The position numbers and the translations under genes are program-made. 64,000 nt of DNA from JALHUB01 sp963719465 (lineage in GTDB: Bacteria > Chloroflexota > Dehalococcoidia > DSTF01 > JALHUB01). The notes below the pieces were generated by a model. The model did not search any database. It was given only the letters and a program-made list of their open reading frames with translations, and had not been told where the DNA came from. Below, one piece after another: positions 17,820 through 25,687 of the stretch (position 1 is the stretch's first letter; every line of letters begins with the position of its first letter). The DNA lies in the NCBI GenBank assembly GCA_963719465.1, contig OY970386.1, forward strand, positions 1,550,001 to 1,614,000, read 5' to 3'.

Positions 17820-19460
17820 ATGACGACTCTTTCCTACGCCAACGGCGCCAGCACCGTCCCGCTGATCGGCCGGACGATCGGCGACCGCCTGCGCGAGACC
17901 GTCGAGCGCTTCGGCGACCGGCCGGCGCTGGTAGTGCGCCACCAGGGCTATCGCGCGACCTACCGCGAGCTCTGGGAGCAGACGTCGCTCGCCGCCCGCG
18001 GCCTCATGGCCCGCGGCATCGAGAAGGGCGACCGCGTCGGTATCTGGTCGCCCAATCGCTACGAGTGGGTCGTCACGCAGTTCGCCGCCGCCCGCGCCGG
18101 CGTCATCCTCGTCACCGTCAATCCAGCCTACAAGACCGCCGAGCTTCAGTACGCGCTCATCCAGTCGGGCGTCCGCCTGCTCATCCAGTCGCGCGCCTTC
18201 CGCCAGACGCAGTACGAGCCGATGCTGTCGCAGGTGCGAGGCCGCTGCCCGGAGCTGAAGGAAGCGCTGGTGCTCGAGGACGGCTGGCAGCAGCTGCTCG
18301 AAGACGGCGCGCGCGTCCCCGAGAGCGAGCTGGCGGAGCGGGAGGCTTCCCTCCAGTTCGACGATCCGGTCAACATCCAGTACACTTCCGGCACCACCGG
18401 CTTCCCCAAGGGCGCCACTCTCTCCCACCACGGCATCCTCAACAACGGCTTCTTCATCGGCGAGAACATGCGCTTCACAGAGGCCGATCGCGCCTGCATT
18501 CCCGTTCCCTTCTACCACTGCTTCGGCGCGGTGCTTGGCAACATGGCCTGCATCACGCACGGCGCCTGCATGGTCATACCCGGCGAGACGTACGACCCGC
18601 TGGAGGTGATGGAGACGGTGCAGGCGGAGAAGTGCACGGCGCTCTACGGCGTCCCGACGATGTTCATCGGCGAGCTGGACCACTCGCGCTTCTCGGAGTT
18701 CGACTTCTCCAGCCTGCGAACGGGCATCATGGCCGGCTCGCCCTGCCCGCTCGAGGTGATGAAGAAGGTGATCTCCCTCATGCACATGCCGGAGGTGACG
18801 ATCTGCTACGGCATGACGGAGACGTCACCCGTCTCAACTCAGAGCGCGACCGACGACCCGCTCGACAAGCGCGTAGCGACGGTCGGGCGCGTCCATCCGC
18901 ACGTCGAGATCAAGATCGTCGACCCCGCGACCGGCCGCGTCGTCCCCCGCGGCGTCGCCGGTGAGCTGTGCACCCGCGGCTACAGCGTCATGCTCGGCTA
19001 CTGGAACAACGAGGAAGCGACGCGCGAGGCTATCGACGCCAACGGCTGGATGCACACCGGCGACCTGGCGACGATGGACGACGACGGCTACGTGAACATA
19101 GTCGGGCGAATCAAGGACATGATCATTCGCGGCGGCGAGAACATCTACCCGCGCGAAATAGAGGAGTTCCTCTTCAGCCATCCCCAGGTGGTCGACGTGC
19201 AGGTCATCGGCGTGCCAAGCGAGCGCTACGGCGAGGAGACGATGGCCTGGATCAGGCCCGCCGAGGGCGCGCAGCTGACGGAAGAAGTGATGCTGGAGTA
19301 CTGTCGCGGGCAGATAGCGACGTTCAAGATCCCGCGCTACTGGAAGTTCGTCGATGAGTTCCCGATGACCGTCACCGGGAAGTACCAGAAGTTCCGGATG
19401 CGGGAGATCGCCATCGAGGAGCTGGGGCTGCAGCGCGCCGCCGACACGAAAACCGCCTGA
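17820..19460 (+). CDS. Acyl-CoA synthetase (AMP-binding, FadD-like)
   Basis: The 546-residue enzyme activates a carboxylic acid through an acyl-adenylate and joins it to CoA. Motifs are the phosphate loop YTSGTTGFPKGATLSHHG, IPVPFYHCFGAV, YGMTETSPVSTQ, the GDLATMDDDGYVNIVGRIKD hinge, and RGGENIYPREIEEFL. A C-terminal catalytic lysine is in VTGKYQKFRMRE. It resembles medium/long-chain fatty acyl-CoA synthetases used in beta-oxidation. ATG codons lie at 17817 and 17820; GGAGG at 17809-17813 is better spaced for 17820. Its TGA is directly followed by the stop codon of the convergent ABC gene, with no base between. Confidence 0.93.
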   Translation: MTTLSYANGASTVPLIGRTIGDRLRETVERFGDRPALVVRHQGYRATYRELWEQTSLAARGLMARGIEKGDRVGIWSPNRYEWVVTQFAAARAGVILVTVNPAYKTAELQYALIQSGVRLLIQSRAFRQTQYEPMLSQVRGRCPELKEALVLEDGWQQLLEDGARVPESELAEREASLQFDDPVNIQYTSGTTGFPKGATLSHHGILNNGFFIGENMRFTEADRACIPVPFYHCFGAVLGNMACITHGACMVIPGETYDPLEVMETVQAEKCTALYGVPTMFIGELDHSRFSEFDFSSLRTGIMAGSPCPLEVMKKVISLMHMPEVTICYGMTETSPVSTQSATDDPLDKRVATVGRVHPHVEIKIVDPATGRVVPRGVAGELCTRGYSVMLGYWNNEEATREAIDANGWMHTGDLATMDDDGYVNIVGRIKDMIIRGGENIYPREIEEFLFSHPQVVDVQVIGVPSERYGEETMAWIRPAEGAQLTEEVMLEYCRGQIATFKIPRYWKFVDEFPMTVTGKYQKFRMREIAIEELGLQRAADTKTA

Positions 19461-20174
19461 TTACGCCTTCTTGGATTCTCTTGCCTCGTGTGGCGGCCCA
19501 TCGTCAACCCGCCCGTCCCGCATGTAGACGATCCGGTCCGCTGATTCGGCGACGTGCACGTCATGCGTTGCCAGGAGGATGGTCACGCTATGCTCCTGGC
19601 GAATGCCTCGGAACAGCGCCAGCAGCCTATCGACGGCAGCAGAGTCGAGGTTGCCGGTGGGCTCGTCGGCGAGGATGATCGAGGGGTTGTTGGCCAGCGC
19701 CCGCGCGATGGCCAGTCGCTGGCGCTCGCCGCCGGAGAGACGGGGCGGCGTCGCCTTCTCCTTGTCGGACAGGTCCATCTCCGCCAGCAGCTCTTTCGCC
19801 CGTTGCAGCCGGCCACTGCGCGTGACGCCCGTCCCAAACATGGGTATCTGCACGTTCTCCATCGCCGTCAGGTGCGGCAGCAGGTTGTGTAGCTGGAACA
19901 CCAGGCCGATCTCCTCGCGGCGAAAGCGGTCGTTGCCGGCGGAGCGGAGGTCGCGGCCGTTGACGACGATCCTTCCGCTTGTCGGCATATCCAGCGCGGC
20001 GAGCAGGTGGAGGAGCGTCGATTTGCCGCAGCCGGACGGACCCATGAGAGCGACGAACTCGCCGTGGGCGATTGCCAGGTTCACACCGTCCAGGGCGCGG
20101 ATGACGTTGTCGTAAAGCTTGACGACGTCGATGGCTTGAATCGCCGGGCCGTCGTGAACACGATCGCTACTCAT
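19461..20174 (-). CDS. ABC transporter ATP-binding protein, MacB/LolD type
   Basis: The 237-residue ATPase has Walker A LMGPSGCGKSTLLHLLAAL, signature LSGGERQRLAIARALAN, Walker B IILADEPTGNLDSAA and the switch histidine in LLATHDVHVAESADRI. The sequence GNLDSAA after Walker B and the overall length are typical of MacB/LolD/FtsE-class mechanotransducing ABC systems. It pairs with the FtsX-like permease encoded just upstream, whose stop overlaps this ATG (20174) by 8 bases. No periplasmic adaptor (MacA-like) gene is adjacent. It could act in lipoprotein handling, peptide export or envelope signalling. Confidence 0.92.
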   Translation of the reverse strand: MSSDRVHDGPAIQAIDVVKLYDNVIRALDGVNLAIAHGEFVALMGPSGCGKSTLLHLLAALDMPTSGRIVVNGRDLRSAGNDRFRREEIGLVFQLHNLLPHLTAMENVQIPMFGTGVTRSGRLQRAKELLAEMDLSDKEKATPPRLSGGERQRLAIARALANNPSIILADEPTGNLDSAAVDRLLALFRGIRQEHSVTILLATHDVHVAESADRIVYMRDGRVDDGPPHEARESKKA

Positions 20175-21282
20175 GCCGCAGCGCCTCCATCGGCTCGAGC
20201 AGCGCCGCACGCGCGGCCGGGTAGATGGCGCCGAAGAACGCCACGCCGACCGCTACTCCCAGCGCCTGCCCGAAGACGGAAGCGGGGTAGACGGGATGGA
20301 AGAAGCCGACGACCTGCGGCAGTTGTTTGATCACCTGCACGGCGGCGAACCCGAGGCCGGTGCCGATGAAGGCGCCGACAAGGGCGATGAGAAGCGCCTC
20401 CGCCATCACCATGATGACGAGGCGGCCCCGCGACCAGCCGACGGCGCGCAAAATGCCGAACTCGCGCGTCCGCTCGAAGACGGACATGAGGGTGGTGTTC
20501 ATGACGCCAATCGCGCCCATGAACAGCGCCAGCACGGAGACGCCAACGTCCGCGGCGCTGATCAGCCCCAGGTTGCGGTCGACCAGGCCGAACTGCGAGG
20601 CGGTCGAGACGCAGGCGAGGTCCGGATGCTCGTTCTGGATCTGGGCTTCGAGAGAAGGAATGTCGGTGCCGGGCTTCGTCTTGACGAAGAGGAGCGTCAC
20701 CTGGTCGTTGAGGCGTGCCCGGCCTTGCAGGAAGAGCAACGGAAGCATCGCGGCGCTGTCAGCAAAGGGATTGCCCACGCTGTAGATTCCGACGATGTTA
20801 TACGTGATTGTGTCGATAGTTACTTGATCGCCGACGGTCTTGTGCAGATCCTCAGCGGTGCGAAAGCCGAGGATTATCTCGTTTGTGGCGTTGGCGGTGT
20901 AGGCGCGGCCCTGGAGGATCGTGACGCCGAAGGGGGCGAGTTCGTCGGGCGGAATGCCGAGCTCTAGGAAGAACGGGTTGCCGTTGAAGCTGACACCGTA
21001 TACGAGCACGCCGACGACGTTCTGGACCTGCGGGTTGGACTGGATGTCCCCAACTTCTTGCTGATTGATGTCGCTGTAGAGGATGTCGGACACACCCTTC
21101 TGGGCGACGGTGAAGTCCGCCTTCCCGATCTCGAGGACGGAGATAGCGGTCTGCTTGAGGCTGTAGGTCAGCACGCCCATGGCGACGACCATCATGATAG
21201 CTATGGCCACGGCCAGCGCGGTCAGCGAGGACCGCACTTTGCGGGTGAGGACATTGCGCGGAATAAGCCCGAGGAAAGACAC
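20167..21282 (-). CDS. FtsX/MacB-type ABC permease
   Basis: The 371-residue protein has one N-terminal helix (about residues 18-42), a large extracytoplasmic MacB periplasmic-core-like domain (about 43-240), and three C-terminal helices. This is the four-helix MacB/LolC plan. Family landmarks are RSSLTALAVAIAIMMVVAMGV, IGVMNTTLMSVFERTREFGILRAVG and AARAALLEPMEALRHE. The start is GTG at 21282 with GGGAG before it. It overlaps the ATPase gene by 8 bases. Such pairs transmit ATP-driven force across the membrane and need not transport through it. The substrate is unknown. Confidence 0.92.
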   Translation of the reverse strand: MSFLGLIPRNVLTRKVRSSLTALAVAIAIMMVVAMGVLTYSLKQTAISVLEIGKADFTVAQKGVSDILYSDINQQEVGDIQSNPQVQNVVGVLVYGVSFNGNPFFLELGIPPDELAPFGVTILQGRAYTANATNEIILGFRTAEDLHKTVGDQVTIDTITYNIVGIYSVGNPFADSAAMLPLLFLQGRARLNDQVTLLFVKTKPGTDIPSLEAQIQNEHPDLACVSTASQFGLVDRNLGLISAADVGVSVLALFMGAIGVMNTTLMSVFERTREFGILRAVGWSRGRLVIMVMAEALLIALVGAFIGTGLGFAAVQVIKQLPQVVGFFHPVYPASVFGQALGVAVGVAFFGAIYPAARAALLEPMEALRHE

Positions 21283-21447
21283 TCCCTATCCTTTCACTCG
21301 CCCGAGTTGTCGAGACGAAGCTACGCGTCCGATCCCTGTGGGTCAAATTTCGCACATTCCCAGGCGTTTTTCAAGCGAGAGACGGCGGCAGCGGCGATGA
21401 GTGAGCAGATCCGCGGCCGTGGTGGAATCCGGGGGCGCCCCCGGACA

Positions 21448-22215
21448 CTAGTTGAAGCGTACTTTCCAGATGAGCGGGCAGGACTGCCCCGTCAGGAAGA
21501 AAACGTTCTGATCCTTGTCCCAGGCTATTCCGTTGGGCGTGCCGCCGAGGCAGAAGTTAGGTGGAAGCGTGTATCGCACCACCTGTGTGGGATCGTCCTC
21601 TCGAATGCGGTAGATATTCAACGTCTGCCACTCGTTGGCCCAGATGTACGTCCCGTCGAACTCCAGCTCGTTCAGATTCTCGACGGGCTTGCCGTCGAAG
21701 GAGACGGAGACTTCCTTGACTACGGCGAACGACTGCGGATCACGGTAGAACAGCGTCGACGTGCCATTCGAGTTCACGAGCCACTTGTCGGTCGCGGTCA
21801 GGCCCCAGCCTTCGCCGTCGTAGCTGGCGAAGGGCTGGAATGGATTAGCTTCGGCGGCATCGAAGATATAGAGCTCGCGTTCCGTGTATGACAAAACGTA
21901 CGTCCTTCCGAAAGCGCGCACCAGTCCCTCCCCGAAGAAGCCCTGGGTGTTCGCTACAGTCCACAGCACCTCGCCCGTATTCTCATCCAGCGCCCTTACC
22001 TGCGATTTGCCTTTCAGTCCTGTGCTTTCCCAAAGGACCCCGCCGCTCGAAACGAGGCCTTCCGTCCAGGCGCGGTCAGCATGCGGAATGGACTGTAGGA
22101 GCTCGACGGTGCCTTGGGTGGCAGGCGGTGTCTTCGAGGAGTGGCAATCGCCGGTGACGGCGGCAACGACAAGGGCGGGAAGAAGCGGGACGAGTAGAGA
22201 GCCGGATAGTTTCAT
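21448..22215 (-). CDS. Glutaminyl-peptide cyclotransferase family lipoprotein
   Basis: The 255-residue exported protein has a signal peptide with a cysteine at residue 24 (VVAAVTGDCHSSK), so it may be a lipoprotein, although the lipobox is imperfect. The rest is a five-bladed propeller of the glutamine cyclotransferase family. Landmarks are RAWTEGLVSSGGVLWESTG, LKGKSQVRALDENTGEVLW, FFGEGLVRAFGRTYVLSYT, LNELEFDGTYIWANEW and LGGTPNGIAWD. The family converts N-terminal glutamine of peptides to pyroglutamate. It is divergent from the receptor gene at 22410. A decayed copy lies at 23751-23923, beyond that receptor gene. Confidence 0.85.
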   Translation of the reverse strand: MKLSGSLLVPLLPALVVAAVTGDCHSSKTPPATQGTVELLQSIPHADRAWTEGLVSSGGVLWESTGLKGKSQVRALDENTGEVLWTVANTQGFFGEGLVRAFGRTYVLSYTERELYIFDAAEANPFQPFASYDGEGWGLTATDKWLVNSNGTSTLFYRDPQSFAVVKEVSVSFDGKPVENLNELEFDGTYIWANEWQTLNIYRIREDDPTQVVRYTLPPNFCLGGTPNGIAWDKDQNVFFLTGQSCPLIWKVRFN

Positions 22216-22229
22216 TTATTCTCGCACAC

Positions 22230-22235
22230 ATTATA
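22230..22235 (-). promoter_or_regulatory. -10 box for the glutaminyl cyclotransferase gene
   Basis: TATAAT on the minus strand lies 14 bases before the ATG at 22215, which would leave a very short leader. A consensus -35 is not evident at 16-18 bases. Confidence 0.4.
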
Positions 22236-22286
22236 GTCTGCGCCGGGATTGGAAGCCAGCGGCTCTCAGGCGCGATGTCTCGACCC

Positions 22287-22315
22287 TTGACCGAAACAGC
22301 AACCAGCCGTAGAAT
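22287..22315 (+). promoter_or_regulatory. Promoter of the first tandem receptor gene
   Basis: TTGACC at 22287-22292, a 17-base spacer, then TAGAAT at 22310-22315. Flanking sequence on both sides (GAAAC after the -35; ATCCGCT and CTTGGCGCCGTCCTT after the -10) is shared with the promoter at 24134-24162. The promoter was therefore duplicated with the gene. It implies a leader of about 88 bases. Confidence 0.7.
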
Positions 22316-22409
22316 CCGCTCGCTTGGCGCCGTCCTTTTGGCATCGTCCTCAAGACGGTTAGTGGGTCTTCATTGGACGTTCTCAGAGACCAAGAAAGAG
22401 GCCGAGGGC

Positions 22410-23762
22410 ATGAAGCAGAGCGAGGAAAGAGGCGCGCATGGAAGGCGCCTTTGGTTAGCGGCGCTGTCCGTCGTCGGCATCCTGTCCCTGGTAGCGGTGT
22501 CATGCGGCAGCAGTAGCAACAAGACGCAGACTTCCAACACGCCGGCCGGCAACGTACTGGCCAGCACAAGCGCGGCCGCTGGCACCAGCGCGCCGGGCGC
22601 AAAGGGCCAGCTCAAAGTCGGTATCCTCTTCGACTTCACCGGCGACCTCTCTGTGTTCGGGCCGAACATGCTGAACGGCGCCAAGCTGGCGGCAAAGGAC
22701 ATCAACGACAGCGGTGGCGTCATGGGTCAGGACATCGTACTGAAGCAGGCCGACTCGCAGACTGCGTCTGGTCCGGCGGTAGATGCGGCGCGGCAACTCG
22801 TCGAGAGCGACGGTGTCTCGGCCATCATCGGCTCGCTGTCCAGCAACGTCACGTTGGCCGTGGCGGAAGGGGTCACCGTTCCGGACAAGGTCATCCAGAT
22901 CTCTCCGGCTTCGCCGTCGCCCGCGCTCACGGACGTTCAGGACGATGACCTCCTGTTCCGGACCACCCTCTCGGACGCTGCTCAGGGCCTCGTTCTGGCG
23001 AAGCTGGCCTGGCAGCTCGGCTACAAGAAGGTCGCCACACTCTATGTCAACGACGCCTACGGGCAGGGATTGAGCGATAGCTTCGCCAAGTCTTTTGAGG
23101 CACAGGGCGGCACGATAACGGCACAGGTCTCGACGGAGCAGGAGCAGACCACCTACCTATCAGAGCTTCAGGCAGCCACCAAGGATAACCCCGACGCCGT
23201 TGCGGCCCTTACGTACCCGCAAAGCGCGGAAGTCTACCTTAAGGAAGGCTTTGACAACAACCTCCTGAAGAATGTTCTCTTCTGCGACGGGACGCAGTCC
23301 AAGGACATCGTCAACGCTGTCGGTGCCACCAAGCTGGAAGGCATGGAAGGTACGGCTGACGCGGCAGCTCCGATTCCGGCCGACTGGCAGGAGGAGTTCG
23401 AGGCAAACTTCGGCCCTCTGCGGAACATGCCCTACATCGCGGAGACCTACGACGCGGTCATAATGGTCGCCCTCGGCGCTGAGAAGGCCCAGTCGACCGA
23501 CCCGCTAAAGATTCGCGACGCGATGCGGACGCTTAACGACCCAAACGGCACGAAGGTCACCTCCGGAGCTGCGGGCATCAAGCAGGCGCTGGATCTTATC
23601 CACCAGGGCAAGGCGATCAACTACCAGGGTGCATCCGGGTTCTCCGGCTGGGACAAGAACGGCGACGTGCCGTCCGGCTACGTCAAGATCTGGAAGTACT
23701 CCGGTGGGCAGATCGTCGACGTGAGCACGGAAGCGGTCACCGTGCCGGCACCTTCCCCGTAG
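22410..23762 (+). CDS. Tandem ABC receptor lipoprotein, copy 1 (branched-chain amino acid type)
   Basis: The 450-residue product has a twin-basic-flavoured signal (GRRLWLAALSVVGILSLVAVSC) with the lipobox cysteine in VAVSC. A Ser/Thr/Asn-rich linker follows, then a LivJ-type binding fold (KVGILFDFTGDLSVFGPNM, GGVMGQDIVLKQAD, AIIGSLSSNVTLAV). It should deliver a small amino-acid-like ligand to the livGFHM transporter encoded just downstream on the other strand. The copy at 24252-25601 is nearly identical in bases over two blocks and clearly diverged elsewhere. The last codons and the stop (PAPSP then TAG) lie in sequence that is antisense to a cyclotransferase remnant. The true 3' end was therefore lost and replaced at a deletion junction. 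ATG 22410 is chosen because it heads the signal peptide. Confidence 0.92.
   Translation: MKQSEERGAHGRRLWLAALSVVGILSLVAVSCGSSSNKTQTSNTPAGNVLASTSAAAGTSAPGAKGQLKVGILFDFTGDLSVFGPNMLNGAKLAAKDINDSGGVMGQDIVLKQADSQTASGPAVDAARQLVESDGVSAIIGSLSSNVTLAVAEGVTVPDKVIQISPASPSPALTDVQDDDLLFRTTLSDAAQGLVLAKLAWQLGYKKVATLYVNDAYGQGLSDSFAKSFEAQGGTITAQVSTEQEQTTYLSELQAATKDNPDAVAALTYPQSAEVYLKEGFDNNLLKNVLFCDGTQSKDIVNAVGATKLEGMEGTADAAAPIPADWQEEFEANFGPLRNMPYIAETYDAVIMVALGAEKAQSTDPLKIRDAMRTLNDPNGTKVTSGAAGIKQALDLIHQGKAINYQGASGFSGWDKNGDVPSGYVKIWKYSGGQIVDVSTEAVTVPAPSP
23002..23270 (+). repeat. Conserved block 1, copy in first receptor gene
   Basis: These 269 bases match 24844-25112 with only four differences by direct reading. 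The flanking regions of the two genes differ much more. The pattern fits gene conversion between the tandem copies. Confidence 0.85.
23446..23670 (+). repeat. Conserved block 2, copy in first receptor gene
   Basis: These 225 bases match 25288-25512 with about four differences. Both blocks keep the same offset of 1842 bases, so the intervening diverged stretch (23271-23445) has no length change. Confidence 0.85.
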
Positions 23763-23923
23763 GATCCCTTGTCGTTCGGGACCAACAAGATCACCGCGCC
23801 GGTCTTCGTGTCCAGCAGCCGCACTTGCGACCTGCCCTTCAGCCCGGTGCCCTCCCAGAGATCGCCGTCGCGCACCAGCAGCCCCTCCATCCACGCCGCG
23901 TCCCCGTGGGGGATCGACGCCAA
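23751..23923 (-). pseudogene. Remnant of a second glutaminyl cyclotransferase gene
   Basis: On the minus strand this encodes SIPHGDAAWMEGLLVRDGDL, then WEGTGLKGRSQVRLLDTKTG, then NDKGSYGEG. It lines up residue for residue with the N-terminal blade of the intact protein at 21448-22215 (SIPHADRAWTEGLV, LKGKSQVRALDENTG, FFGEG). There is no signal peptide: an in-frame stop lies just upstream. The rest of the gene is missing because the frame runs straight into the 3' end of the receptor gene. It is a truncated duplicate and not a working gene. Confidence 0.8.
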
Positions 23924-24133
23924 CGCCTACGCGGTCCAAAACGCGACGACGTTTCTGGAGTATGTGACGCGGTTTGCACTCAGAGAGGAGCCTGACGAGG
24001 ATGGGGACGACGAGGAAGAGGCGATCAGCGGTTCCCGAAAGGCCCCCAGGCGATCGACGAACTCCGGGATCGGCAGCGCGCCCACATGGAGGTTCTCGTC
24101 CGCGGCGACAAGTACGCAGCGAATCTCTGAGGC
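23924..24133. other. Spacer between cyclotransferase remnant and second receptor promoter
   Basis: No supported gene. The minus strand has about 65 open codons (including CVLVAADENLHVGALPIPEF) that look protein-like but have no start codon and end at a stop near 23933. This may be debris of a further deleted gene. Confidence 0.35.
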
Positions 24134-24162
24134 TTGACCGAAACTTAAGCCGGTCTTAGAAT
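24134..24162 (+). promoter_or_regulatory. Promoter of the second tandem receptor gene
   Basis: TTGACC at 24134-24139, a 17-base spacer, then TAGAAT at 24157-24162. The flanks are duplicated from the promoter at 22287-22315. It gives a leader of about 83 bases. Confidence 0.7.
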
Positions 24163-24251
24163 CCGCTTACTTGGCGCCGTCCTTCTGGCTGAGTCCGGAG
24201 AACGGTTTGCGGGACGGACGTAGCATAGAGGCTAAGAAGGAGGTCCAGAAC

Positions 24252-25601
24252 ATGAAGCAAGGCAAGGAGAAAAGCGCGCATGGAAGGCGCTCTTGGTTAG
24301 TGGCGCTGTCCCTCGTCGGCATCCTCTCGCTCGTAACGATGTCCTGCGGCGGCAGCAGCAACAAGGCAGCTACAAGCACGCCTTCGGGCGGCAACACGCC
24401 CGCTGGCACGACGGCACCGGCTGGCACGACGGCATCGGGGGCGAAGGGGCAGATAAAGATAGGCTTTCTTGGTGACTACACGGGCGATTTGGCCGAGTTC
24501 GGCCCAAATATGGAGCACGGGGCTCAGCTAGCAATCAAGGATGTCAACGCTGCGGGGGGCGTCATGGGCCAGGACGTCATCCTGAAGACGGCTGACACTC
24601 AGACTTCGCCCACTGTCGGCGTGGATGCTGCCCGGCAACTGGTGGAAGGCCAAGGAGTGCAAGCCCTCATCGGCGCTCTATCTAGCGGCGTCACGCTGGC
24701 GGTCGCGGAGTCCGTTGCCGTCCCCGACAAGGTCATCCAGATTTCGCCGGCCTCGACCGCTGTTTCCATAGCACTTGTGCAAGACGACGACTTGCTCTTC
24801 CGGACTACGCTCTCCGATGCTGGCCAGGGCCTCATCCTTGGACAGCTGGCCTGGCAGCTCGGCTACAAGAAGGTTGCCACACTCTATGTTAACAACGCCT
24901 ACGGGCAGGGATTGAGCGATAGCTTCGCCAAGTCTTTTGAGGCACAGGGCGGCACGATAACGGCACAGGTCTCGACGGAGCAGGAGCAGACCACCTACCT
25001 ATCAGAGCTTCAGGCAGCCACCAAGGATAATCCCGACGCCGTTGCGGCCCTTACGTACCCGCAAAGCGCGGAAGTCTACCTTAAGGAAGGCTTTGACAAC
25101 AACCTCCTGAAGCAGGTCCTCTTCTGCGACGGGACGCAGTCCCAGGACATCGTGACCGCCGTCGGCGCTGCCAAGCTGGAAGGCATGGAAGGCACCGTTG
25201 CCGCGGCGGCCCAGATCCCGGCCGACTGGCAGTCCGAGTTCGAAGCCGCCTATGGCCCGCTTCCGCATCTACCCTATATTCCCGAGTCCTACGACGCGGT
25301 CATAATGGTCGCCCTCGGCGCTGAGAAGGCCCAGTCGACCGACCCGCTAAAGATTCGCGACGCGATGCGGACGCTTAACGACCCGAACGGCACGAAGGTC
25401 ACCTCCGGGGCTGCGGGCATCAAGCAGGCGCTGGATCTTATCCACCAGGGCAAGGCGATCAACTACCAGGGTGCATCTGGATTCTCCGGCTGGGACAAGA
25501 ACGGCGACGTGCTTTCCGGCTACATCCAGACGTGGAAGTACTCCGGCGGACAGATCGTCACCGTCAGCACGCAACCGGTTACCGTGCAGACGGTGCAGTA
25601 G
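24252..25601 (+). CDS. Tandem ABC receptor lipoprotein, copy 2 (branched-chain amino acid type)
   Basis: The 449-residue protein has a signal peptide ending in a lipobox (LSLVTMSCGGSS). A Thr/Gly/Ala linker (TPAGTTAPAGTTASG) follows, then the LivJ-type fold (KIGFLGDYTGDLAEFGPNM, GGVMGQDVILKTAD, ALIGALSSGVTLAV). AAGGAGGT just upstream makes ATG 24252 secure. Compared with copy 1, the N-terminal lobe and the stretch near residues 290-345 have changed, which may alter ligand choice. The middle and C-terminal blocks are almost unchanged in bases. A strong terminator follows at 25626-25671. The neighbouring livGFHM operon converges on it and presumably supplies its permease. Confidence 0.93.
   Translation: MKQGKEKSAHGRRSWLVALSLVGILSLVTMSCGGSSNKAATSTPSGGNTPAGTTAPAGTTASGAKGQIKIGFLGDYTGDLAEFGPNMEHGAQLAIKDVNAAGGVMGQDVILKTADTQTSPTVGVDAARQLVEGQGVQALIGALSSGVTLAVAESVAVPDKVIQISPASTAVSIALVQDDDLLFRTTLSDAGQGLILGQLAWQLGYKKVATLYVNNAYGQGLSDSFAKSFEAQGGTITAQVSTEQEQTTYLSELQAATKDNPDAVAALTYPQSAEVYLKEGFDNNLLKQVLFCDGTQSQDIVTAVGAAKLEGMEGTVAAAAQIPADWQSEFEAAYGPLPHLPYIPESYDAVIMVALGAEKAQSTDPLKIRDAMRTLNDPNGTKVTSGAAGIKQALDLIHQGKAINYQGASGFSGWDKNGDVLSGYIQTWKYSGGQIVTVSTQPVTVQTVQ
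24844..25112 (+). repeat. Conserved block 1, copy in second receptor gene
   Basis: Partner of 23002-23270; four differences in 269 bases. Confidence 0.85.
25288..25512 (+). repeat. Conserved block 2, copy in second receptor gene
   Basis: Partner of 23446-23670; about four differences in 225 bases. Confidence 0.85.
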
Positions 25602-25625
25602 AAGCCCTCTGCGGAGAACGCAACG

Positions 25626-25671
25626 CACGGCCCGGGGTGAGCTCCCCGGGCCGTGTTTCCCTTTTCATTTT
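25626..25671 (+). terminator. Rho-independent terminator after the second receptor gene
   Basis: A perfect 12-base-pair GC-rich stem (arms 25626-25637 and 25644-25655) with a 6-base loop is followed by a T-rich run (TTTCCCTTTTCATTTT). It lies 24 bases past the receptor stop, between the convergent receptor and livM genes. Confidence 0.9.
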
Positions 25672-25687
25672 GGGAGCTGAAAGCTGA

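Noticed and set aside
23930..24130. About 65 open minus-strand codons with protein-like composition
   Set aside because: No start codon after the upstream stop and no recognisable family; noted only as possible gene debris.
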